From Flavobacteriales bacterium UBA2426 (GTDB taxonomy: Bacteria > Bacteroidota > Bacteroidia > Flavobacteriales_F > PHOS-HE28): DNA of 9,229 nt. Below, in pieces: positions 1 through 5,142 of this stretch. A model generated the notes under the pieces. It saw only the letters and a program-made list of their open reading frames with translations. It made no database searches and was not told the DNA's origin. The DNA lies in contig DDRC01000028.1 of NCBI GenBank assembly GCA_002342985.1, positions 10,417 to 19,645 of the forward strand, written 5' to 3'. The position numbers were made by a program, and so were the translations under genes. The number at the start of each line of letters is the position of its first letter. The first letter of the stretch is position 1.

Positions 1-447
1 AGCCTCGGCTTCATCTGGGGCCGCCTTTCCGACCCGGACACCATCGGCAACGCCTACCGCTGGTTCGCCCGGCGAATCAACCTTGGGAGCAATGGCCGCC
101 CGAAGGACGACCGCTTCATCTCCCCGTTGTTCGGCGCGTTCGAGGACCGCTATGTGAACGGATTGACCTTCGACTTCGATTACAACCGCGGCAACGTCGC
201 CTTCAGCGGCGCGGAGGATGACAACAACGAGGAGAGCGGCTACTTCAAGCGCGGGGACACCGTGGTGGTCAAATTCGCCAGCATCGGCCAGGCGGAGTAC
301 CGCTTCTTCAACAGCTACTCCATCAACGTCACCTCGCAGGGCGATGCATTCAGCAACCCCTCGAACGTACGCTCCAACATCAACGGCGGACTGGGCATCT
401 GGGTGGGCTACGCCTCGTGGCTCGACACCGTGGTGTGCGCACCGTGA
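1..447 (+). CDS. DUF4249 family protein, C-terminal part (5' truncated by window edge)
   Basis: The reading frame is open from the first base and ends at TGA 445-447, giving the last 148 residues; the start lies outside the window. The end of the protein, with NPSNVRSNINGGLGIWVGY, matches the closing motif of Bacteroidota DUF4249 proteins (asparagine-proline, then SN-I-x-GGLGIW-GY). The segment before it (FFNSYSINVTSQGDAF) also fits the beta-rich C-terminal half. Known of the family: DUF4249 proteins are usually outer-membrane or periplasmic lipoproteins encoded next to TonB-dependent receptors. A receptor gene just left of the window would therefore be expected, but that is inference. The lipobox and N-terminus cannot be seen. 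The internal TTG at 127 is not the start, because the family fold clearly continues upstream of it. Confidence 0.75.
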   Translation, partial: SLGFIWGRLSDPDTIGNAYRWFARRINLGSNGRPKDDRFISPLFGAFEDRYVNGLTFDFDYNRGNVAFSGAEDDNNEESGYFKRGDTVVVKFASIGQAEYRFFNSYSINVTSQGDAFSNPSNVRSNINGGLGIWVGYASWLDTVVCAP

Positions 448-458
448 CGGCGGTCACG
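443..458 (+). terminator. candidate stem-loop over the DUF4249 stop codon
   Basis: A perfect 6-bp inverted repeat, CGTGAC and GTCACG, encloses a GGCG tetraloop and overlaps the TGA stop of the DUF4249 gene. No T-run follows, so it is not a classic intrinsic terminator. It could stabilise the 3' end of the mRNA or be chance in G+C-rich DNA. Confidence 0.25.
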
Positions 459-478
459 CGCAATGGCCGGGTCGCGGT

Positions 479-486
479 TAGCTTTG
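479..486 (+). promoter_or_regulatory. Bacteroidota -7 element (TAGCTTTG) for trxB
   Basis: TAGCTTTG fits the TAnnTTTG consensus of the Bacteroidota primary sigma factor exactly. It ends 13 nt before the trxB ATG at 500, so the predicted leader is very short. I see no convincing TTG-type -33 element at normal spacing, so the call rests on the -7 match and its position. Confidence 0.5.
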
Positions 487-499
487 CCGCCCCTGAACC

Positions 500-1444
500 A
501 TGAGCACACCTGAGCACGTCCACTGCCTGATCATCGGGAGCGGCCCCGCCGGCTACTCCGCTGCCATCTACGCCGCCCGCGCAGACCTGAAGCCCGTGCT
601 GTACGAGGGCCCGCTGCCCGGAGGCCAGCTCACGCAGACCACCGAGGTGGACAACTACCCCGGCTACCCGGATGGCCGCACAGGCCCTGAGCTCATGGAG
701 GACCTGAAGAAACAGGCGCTGCGCTTCCAGACCGACGTGCGCCACGGATGGGTGACCAAGGTGGATTTCTCCGGCCCCGTGCACAAGGTCTGGGTGGATG
801 ACACCAAGGAGATCCACGCCGACGCGGTGATCATCAGCACGGGCGCCAGCGCCAAATGGCTCGGGCTGCCCAATGAGATCCGCCTGCGCGACATCGGCGG
901 CGGTGTCACCGCCTGCGCCGTGTGCGACGGCTTCTTCTACCGCGGCCAGACCGTGGCCCTGGTGGGCGCCGGAGACAGCGCCTGCGAAGAGGCCACCTAC
1001 CTGGCCAAGCTCTGCCCCAAGGTGCACATGCTCGTGCGCAGCGACCGGTTCCGCGCCTCCAAGGCCATGCAGCACCGGGTGGAGAACACGCCCAACATCG
1101 AGGTGCATTTCAACACCGAGGTGAAGGACGTGCACGGGGCCGACCGCGTGGAAGGCCTGACCATCGTGAACAACAAGACCGGCGCCGAGGGCCGCCTGGA
1201 TGTGACGGGCCTCTTCCTCGCCATCGGCCACACGCCGGCAACGCAGATCTTCAAGGGCTGGCTCGACATGGATGAGCAGGGCTACATCAAGCATGCACCG
1301 GACAGCACGCGGACGAACGTGCCGGGCGTGTTCGTGGCGGGCGATGCCGCGGACAAGGTGTACCGCCAGGCCATCACCAGCGCAGGCACCGGCTGCATGG
1401 CAGCCCTTGATGCCGAGCGCTACCTCGCCGCCCGGGGCCATTGA
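500..1444 (+). CDS. trxB: thioredoxin-disulfide reductase
   Basis: This is a 314-residue, cytoplasmic FAD-dependent NADPH:thioredoxin oxidoreductase of the usual low-molecular-weight bacterial length. It passes electrons from NADPH through FAD and a redox-active disulfide to thioredoxin. Visible motifs in order: FAD-binding GSGPAG at residues 13-18; the GGQL and NYPG segments that contact FAD; the CAVC redox centre (C139, C142) followed by DGFFYRG; the NADPH-binding GAGDSACEEA at 156-165; the 2'-phosphate loop RSDRFRAS at 180-187; and the C-terminal GVFVAGDAADKVYRQAITSAG that closes on the flavin. CAVC in place of CATC is a common variant. In the NADPH loop, the second arginine of the family pattern HRRDxFRA is Ser181. 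The ATG at 500 puts the FAD motif at the normal distance from the N-terminus and lies just after a TAnnTTTG element. The gene converges on the minus-strand gene ending at 1490. Confidence 0.96.
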   Translation: MSTPEHVHCLIIGSGPAGYSAAIYAARADLKPVLYEGPLPGGQLTQTTEVDNYPGYPDGRTGPELMEDLKKQALRFQTDVRHGWVTKVDFSGPVHKVWVDDTKEIHADAVIISTGASAKWLGLPNEIRLRDIGGGVTACAVCDGFFYRGQTVALVGAGDSACEEATYLAKLCPKVHMLVRSDRFRASKAMQHRVENTPNIEVHFNTEVKDVHGADRVEGLTIVNNKTGAEGRLDVTGLFLAIGHTPATQIFKGWLDMDEQGYIKHAPDSTRTNVPGVFVAGDAADKVYRQAITSAGTGCMAALDAERYLAARGH

Positions 1445-1489
1445 GCGGCGCCGTTCGAGCGGCCTGCACGGGGGCGGCGTTCCGACGTC

Positions 1490-2452
1490 TCAGGGCACAG
1501 CCTGCCATTCTCCGTACTCCAGCCAGAAGCGGACCAGTTCCCGCTGCTTGAAGGGAATGTCCCAGTCGCCGTCGTAGTCGACGCGCACCGGTACCAAGGC
1601 ATCACCGATGCGCACGTTGCGCACATGGATCGTGATGTCGAAATCGAGGAACACCGACGCATGCGCGATGCGGTAGCTGCGCGCGAGCACATCACCTGTA
1701 GCCTGGTCGAACCAGGTATCCATGGTCTTGATCACCGTGCGGCCGTCGCGGAAGCCGGGCTTGGCCTGGGCGCTGAAGACCCAGCAGGGGCGCCCGCCCC
1801 GCTCATCGGCCCAGATGCGGAAGTCGTAGAGCGGCGCCATCTCCGGGCTGAAGAGCGCGAGCTTGTCGCCGATGAAGGGCACGCTGGCGATCTCGGTGCC
1901 CGGGTCGAACATGAACTTCTTCAGCTCGCCCTTGTACTTCTCGAAGCGGTTCCCGCGCTCCACCTCCAGCCTCCTGCCGGCCACGGTGTTGTCGGCGGTG
2001 AAGGCGCCCTTCGGGAAGAAGACATCATCGTACATCTCCACGGTGAGATAGCGGTACTCCCCCTTGCGGTCGCGCAAGCGGCCCGTCTCGCGCACCGAGT
2101 CCACCCGCTGCTCGGCCCGCCGGCCATCGCGCACGAGTCGCGCCCTCCGGTACATCGTCGCCGTCTCCCGATCGCCCTTGGCGCGCACGCGCACCTCGGA
2201 GTGCAGGAGGTGCGGATGATGGCGCGTGTTGAGGAAGGCCTTGTGGAAGGTGGTGTCCGTGCGCACGCGCCGGACAAAGGCCGCCACATCGAAGCCCTCT
2301 GCCTGGGCGGAGATCACCACCTCGTCCAATGCGATGTGCCGCAGCAGCGTGTCGGGCTGCGCCCTGAGCCCATGCGCCGCTGGCAGCACCGCCAGCAGGG
2401 CAATCAACGCCCGAACAAGGCAGCGCGGGCGGATGGCCTGGGTGCTCGACAC
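1490..2452 (-). CDS. secreted protein of unknown function (beta-rich, Bacteroidota type)
   Basis: This is a 320-residue protein that I do not recognise as a named family. It opens with a basic, hydrophobic signal peptide (about residues 1-31, ending near HGLRAQ), so it is exported to the periplasm or outer membrane. Right after the signal comes LDEVVISAQA, which resembles the LDEVVV stretch that follows the carboxypeptidase-regulatory domain in SusC-like proteins. The rest alternates short beta-type strands with charged turns (for example YRYLTVEMYDDVFFP, FWLEYGEWQ near the end) and has no transmembrane segment. The predicted start is GTG at 2452-2450, only 5 nt after the stop of the preceding gene on the same strand and without a Shine-Dalgarno site. 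Translational coupling and a shared transcript are therefore likely. A role in the envelope is inferred from the signal peptide and the partner gene only. Confidence 0.75.
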   Translation of the reverse strand: MSSTQAIRPRCLVRALIALLAVLPAAHGLRAQPDTLLRHIALDEVVISAQAEGFDVAAFVRRVRTDTTFHKAFLNTRHHPHLLHSEVRVRAKGDRETATMYRRARLVRDGRRAEQRVDSVRETGRLRDRKGEYRYLTVEMYDDVFFPKGAFTADNTVAGRRLEVERGNRFEKYKGELKKFMFDPGTEIASVPFIGDKLALFSPEMAPLYDFRIWADERGGRPCWVFSAQAKPGFRDGRTVIKTMDTWFDQATGDVLARSYRIAHASVFLDFDITIHVRNVRIGDALVPVRVDYDGDWDIPFKQRELVRFWLEYGEWQAVP

Positions 2453-2457
2453 GGCGT

Positions 2458-3177
2458 TCAGTGCCTGCGCGTTGGGCCGAGGCTGCCGTAGAGCTCGTAC
2501 TTCTTCTTCACGTAGAGCAGGAACTCGTACTGCGTAAGCCCCTTGATCACCTCGTCCGGCACGGCGCAGAAGTCGATGAAGTCATCGAAGGCCTCATCAC
2601 TGAGGTTGATGATGTCGTACTCCACGTACTTCTGCAGCAGCTCGCGGAGCAGCTCCCGCTTGCGGTCCTCATTGCGCATCTGGGCCACGAGCCGCTTGCT
2701 GCGCTCGCGGCGGCTGAACTCCTGGTAGAGGAAGGTGATCGGGCTCTGCAGGGCGTCGACCTGGCTGATGCGGTAGTCGCTGTCGCGGTAGCCGAGCTTC
2801 TCGATGTCCTTCTGGATCTGCTCCAAGGTGCGCGGGCTGAGCACCTCCACCTCCGGCAGGCGGACCACCAGCGGCAGCAGGCGCACCAGCACGCGGTACT
2901 CGGGCTTGGGCACGCTGTCGGCCATGGTGATCATGGCCGTGCGGTGCCCCACCGACCCGATCAGCAGCGTATCGGTGCGCAGTGCCTGCACCACGAAGCT
3001 GCCATCGGGATTGCCGAACGCCCCTGTGCGCGAGCGCTTGTTCACGATCATCAGGTCGTAGTACGCGCGGTCATTGGCCGATGAGGTCACCTGGCCTCTG
3101 ATGGTGACGAGGTCCTGCGCCCAGGCCGCGGTGGGCAGCAGGGCCAGCAGCAGGACGAGGCGGACATGGCGGATCAC
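2458..3177 (-). CDS. secreted carboxypeptidase-regulatory-like domain protein
   Basis: With a GTG start at 3177-3175 this is a 239-residue protein. The frame stays open upstream into the RNase P RNA, but that part is not coding. The GTG gives a clean signal peptide (residues 1-20, LLLALLPTAAWA, then Q) and sits 6 nt after a TAnnTTTG element. Residues about 24-105 form a CarboxypepD_reg-like beta-sandwich (TIRGQVTSSAN, then NPDGSFVVQALRTDTLLIGSVGHR). This is followed by LPEVEVLSPRT, a helical charged region (FSRRERSKRLVAQMRNEDRK) and a C-terminal FDDFIDFC...LLYVKKKYELY segment. Stand-alone proteins of this layout are widespread in Flavobacteriales with no assigned biochemical role. It is the first gene of a two-gene minus-strand unit. 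Envelope location is supported; the function is unknown. Confidence 0.8.
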   Translation of the reverse strand: MIRHVRLVLLLALLPTAAWAQDLVTIRGQVTSSANDRAYYDLMIVNKRSRTGAFGNPDGSFVVQALRTDTLLIGSVGHRTAMITMADSVPKPEYRVLVRLLPLVVRLPEVEVLSPRTLEQIQKDIEKLGYRDSDYRISQVDALQSPITFLYQEFSRRERSKRLVAQMRNEDRKRELLRELLQKYVEYDIINLSDEAFDDFIDFCAVPDEVIKGLTQYEFLLYVKKKYELYGSLGPTRRH

Positions 3178-3183
3178 GACGGC

Positions 3184-3191
3184 CAAAGGTA
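3184..3191 (-). promoter_or_regulatory. Bacteroidota -7 element (TACCTTTG) for the 3177-1490 operon
   Basis: On the minus strand TACCTTTG is a full match to TAnnTTTG and ends 6 nt before the GTG start at 3177. Transcription would begin almost at the start codon, giving a leaderless or near-leaderless message. It lies downstream of the rnpB terminator, so the two units look independent. TTG triplets upstream are at poor spacing (15 and 26 nt) for a -33 box. Confidence 0.5.
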
Positions 3192-3236
3192 CCGGGCCGC
3201 ACGGGCCAACATCGGGCCAAGCGCGGTCGACCCGTG

Positions 3237-3283
3237 AAAAAAGGTGAAGGGCCCCCGCACTGGCCGTCGCCGTGCAGGAGCCC
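3237..3283 (-). terminator. intrinsic terminator of rnpB
   Basis: Read on the minus strand, GGGCTCCTGCAC (3283-3272) pairs with GTGCGGGGGCCC (3260-3249). This gives a continuous 12-bp stem with two G-U pairs and an 11-nt loop. It is followed by TTCACC and a run of six T (3242-3237). It starts about 10 nt past the 3' strand of the RNase P P1 helix, as expected for the end of the rnpB transcript. Confidence 0.8.
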
Positions 3284-3292
3284 CTCATGAAG

Positions 3293-3683
3293 GCCTGTGC
3301 ATCTGTAAGCCGGGTCCTGTATCCCGCTCGCACGGGACCCCCACCATCTATCTGGGACCGCGCTCACGCGCGGCCTCGATCGACCTACCCTCCGGGATCG
3401 GACGGGCCGCCCTTATCCGCCTTGCGGCGAAGCCCCGGTATACATGGTCTTTCAGCCCGTGGGGTTTACCAAGCCGCCGATGTCGCCACCGGCGCTGGTG
3501 GTCTCTTACACCACCTTTTCACCCTTGCCTGCCTTGCGGCCGGCGGTTTCCCTTTCTGCGGCACTTTCCGTGGCGCCGCTGTTCCCAGCGGCACCCCTTC
3601 CCGTTAGGAAGCACGGTGCCCTACGCTGCCCGGACTTTCCTCCGGCCCGCTTGCGCAGACCGGCGGTGGAGCGATGCACAGGA
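3293..3683 (-). ncRNA. rnpB: RNase P RNA, bacterial class A (M1 RNA)
   Basis: This is the catalytic RNA of ribonuclease P, which cuts the 5' leader from pre-tRNAs together with the RnpA protein. Conserved core pieces read in order on the minus strand: GAGGAAAGTCCGGGC (3643-3629); a GGAAAGTGCCGCAGAAA block; AAGGGTGAAAAGGTGG with GTAAGAGACCACC; GGTAAACCCC; AGATAGATGGT; and ACAGGACCCGGCTTAC near the 3' end. The terminal P1 helix is explicit: CCTGTGCATC (3682-3673) is perfectly complementary to GATGCACAGG (3303-3294). P1 fixes the ends at about 3683 and 3293, about 390 nt, normal for class A. A hairpin/T-run terminator follows. The 5' end lies only about 20 nt after the smr stop codon, so it is either processed from an smr transcript or driven by a promoter overlapping the smr end. 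The exact ends are approximate by a few bases. Confidence 0.97.
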
Positions 3684-3703
3684 TGCCAAGGAACGGAATG
3701 CGC

Positions 3704-4288
3704 CTAGCGATGGCGCAGGATGATCACCTCCGTGGCGCCCGATCCGTAGCGCCGCATGTCGGCGTCGTGGAACTGGACGCCATCGTAATACTGAAGCACC
3801 TTCCGCACCTCCTCGCGCAGCACCCCCTCCCCCACCCCGTGGATGACGATGAGCTTGCGCTTGCCGTTGCGGATGGCGCTCTCCAGCGCGCGCTCGAAAT
3901 AGCGCATCTGGAACTCCAGCTTCTCCCCGTCGCTCAGCCGCCGCTCGTCGTCCACCAGCTCGTGCAGGTGCAGGTCCACTTCCGCCACGCTGTTGTCCTC
4001 GGGCTTCTTCGGCGTCTTGCCCGGCCTGATGGACGGGCGCTTCCCGCGCTTCTCCTCAAGGATGTCATTCGCCACCCGCATGCCCACGGCATGGTCCGAC
4101 ACCCGGAGATGCGCCTTGCGCTGCTCCTCCTGCACCGCCACCAAGCGCCGCTCGGGCTGCTCCAATTCGAAGCCGTCGTCCGTGCGCAGCACCACATGCC
4201 CGGGGCGGCCGGGCCGGAGCACCACCCCACCGCCCACCTCATCGATGTAGGTGACACGGTCTCCCGGCCTCAACTTTGCAGCGGACAT
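3704..4288 (-). CDS. Smr-domain protein with DUF2027-like N-terminus (compact form)
   Basis: This is a 194-residue protein. Residues 6-50 (RPGDRVTYIDEVGGGVV, then DDGFELEQPERRLVAV) resemble the SH3-like start of Bacteroidota DUF2027 proteins. Residues 75-102 are a basic, proline-containing linker. Residues 103-194 form an Smr domain, with the VDLHLHEL motif (family LDxH, here D105 and H107), a helix RYFERALESAIRNGK, the IHGVGEGVLREEV motif (family HGxGxGxLR, H150) and GSGATEVII at the end. Smr domains are nucleic-acid-binding or endonuclease modules, also found at the C-terminus of MutS2; the substrate of this branch is unknown. Known DUF2027-Smr proteins are usually nearly twice as long, so the central domain appears to be missing here. 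The ATG at 4288-4286 lies 4 nt after a TATTTTTG promoter element, which rules out longer upstream starts that would run antisense through the divergent TonB-type gene. Confidence 0.88.
   Translation of the reverse strand: MSAAKLRPGDRVTYIDEVGGGVVLRPGRPGHVVLRTDDGFELEQPERRLVAVQEEQRKAHLRVSDHAVGMRVANDILEEKRGKRPSIRPGKTPKKPEDNSVAEVDLHLHELVDDERRLSDGEKLEFQMRYFERALESAIRNGKRKLIVIHGVGEGVLREEVRKVLQYYDGVQFHDADMRRYGSGATEVIILRHR
4271..4278 (+). promoter_or_regulatory. possible -7 element (CAACTTTG) for the TonB-type gene
   Basis: CAACTTTG differs from TAnnTTTG only at the first base and is 37 nt upstream of the ATG at 4316. It lies inside the first codons of the divergent smr gene. If used, the two divergent transcripts would overlap, and the TonB-type mRNA leader would be antisense to the smr start. 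Confidence 0.25.
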
Positions 4289-4292
4289 GCCG

Positions 4293-4300
4293 CAAAAATA
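4293..4300 (-). promoter_or_regulatory. Bacteroidota -7 element (TATTTTTG) for smr
   Basis: On the minus strand TATTTTTG matches TAnnTTTG fully and ends 4 nt before the smr ATG. A transcript starting the usual few bases downstream would be essentially leaderless. No clear -33 element is visible. Confidence 0.5.
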
Positions 4301-4315
4301 CCGAACCCCAGCTCC

Positions 4316-5080
4316 ATGACCCGTGCCCTGCCCTTCCTGCTGCTCGCTGCGGCGAGCCTCGCCGCCCATGCCCAGACGGAGGGCACCTGCATGGCCACCG
4401 GCGGAAAGGCAGCGCTCGACAAGCTGTTCGAGCAGGAGCTGCACTATCCGGCCGTGGCCCTGGAGGCCGGCATCAAGGGCGAGGTGGTCGTCACCGCACG
4501 CCTGGCCCCCAACGGGGAGGTGCGGTCGCTCCGGGTGGGCAAGGCGCTCTCGCCGGAGTGCGATGCCGAAGCGCTCCGCGTGGCGCGCATGGTGCTGTGG
4601 CGGCCGGCTACCGCCGGTGAGCTCTGCTCGGGGCAGGAGCAGCATCTCGCCATCCCCTTTGAACCGGGCCGCCATAAGCGCTGGGCCAAGGAACGCAAGG
4701 TCCGCACAGGCGAGCGCTTCACCCTTCCGGCGGACACGTCCCGCTCGGTGCATGCGCCCAAGCAGGTCGACTCCCAGGTGCAGCCCGCCATCCCCAATGG
4801 CATGAGCGGGCTGCCTTCCTACATCGCACGCGAGATGCGGTACCCGGCCGAGGCCATGCGCTACAGCCTGGACGGCACTGTGAAGGCCGAGTTCGTGGTG
4901 GAGCCCACCGGCAGCGTGACCAACATGCATGTGCTTCAGGATGTGGGAGGCGGCTGCACGGACGAGGCGCTGCGCCTGCTCTACCGCATCCCGTGGGAGC
5001 CGGGCATCAAGGACGGCCAACGCGTGCGCAGCAGCATCCAGGTCAGCATCCGGTTCGACCTGCCGAAGGAGCGCCGCTGA
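4316..5080 (+). CDS. secreted protein with two TonB C-terminal domains
   Basis: This is a 254-residue protein. An N-terminal signal peptide (MTRALPFLLLAAASLAAHAQ) replaces the uncleaved membrane anchor and proline-rich spacer of classical TonB. Two homologous TonB_C-type units follow. Unit 1 is about residues 35-118 (YPAVALEAGIKGEVVV, APNGEV, then SPECDAEALRVAR). Unit 2 is about 168-254 (RYPAEAMRYSLDGTVKAEF, PTGSV, then GGCTDEALRLLYRIPWEPG). Each has the YPxxA...GxV core and a cysteine just before (D)xEAL. A charged linker of about 45 residues joins them. Family knowledge: TonB_C domains contact TonB-dependent receptors and transduce energy from ExbB/ExbD. Without an anchor this protein probably cannot do that itself and may bind envelope partners in the periplasm; that is inference. 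Its ATG is 27 nt from the divergent smr start. 'Energy transducer TonB' would be the automatic name, but is doubtful as a function. Confidence 0.88.
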   Translation: MTRALPFLLLAAASLAAHAQTEGTCMATGGKAALDKLFEQELHYPAVALEAGIKGEVVVTARLAPNGEVRSLRVGKALSPECDAEALRVARMVLWRPATAGELCSGQEQHLAIPFEPGRHKRWAKERKVRTGERFTLPADTSRSVHAPKQVDSQVQPAIPNGMSGLPSYIAREMRYPAEAMRYSLDGTVKAEFVVEPTGSVTNMHVLQDVGGGCTDEALRLLYRIPWEPGIKDGQRVRSSIQVSIRFDLPKERR

Positions 5081-5101
5081 GGTGCCGCCTATCATGCCGC
5101 C

Positions 5102-5140
5102 ATGGAGGAGCGCGGCCCTTGGAAGACCCTCAAGGTGTAG
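5102..5140 (+). pseudogene. 12-codon stub, possible 5' remnant of a Nudix hydrolase gene
   Basis: ATG at 5102 reads MEERGPWKTLKV and stops at TAG 5138-5140. The GPWKTL part resembles the N-terminus of Bacteroidota Nudix hydrolases, which often begin with PWKTLS followed by a conserved PW segment. If so, the rest of that gene has been replaced by the lower-G+C sequence that starts here. Twelve codons are too few to prove homology, and it may be chance. Confidence 0.2.
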
Positions 5141-5142
5141 GA

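Noticed and set aside
380..1441. Long minus-strand open frame opposite trxB
   Set aside because: Histidine-, alanine- and valine-rich composition typical of the antisense of a high-G+C gene; the plus strand has all thioredoxin reductase motifs.
1445..1489. Possible bidirectional terminator between trxB and the convergent gene
   Set aside because: Only a 4-5 bp stem (GCCG...CGGC) and no T-run on either strand; too weak in G+C-rich DNA.
3178..3333. Upstream extension of the carboxypeptidase-regulatory-like gene to 3333
   Set aside because: It would run through the rnpB terminator and into the RNase P RNA; the GTG at 3177 gives a proper signal peptide and has a TAnnTTTG element upstream.
3244..3723. 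Open plus-strand frames of up to about 160 codons across this region
   Set aside because: They are antisense to the RNase P RNA, whose conserved core and P1 helix explain the sequence; no protein family is recognisable.
4993..5142. Start of the protease frame at 4993
   Set aside because: This part overlaps the end of the TonB-type gene in another frame and has no promoter or signal-peptide support.
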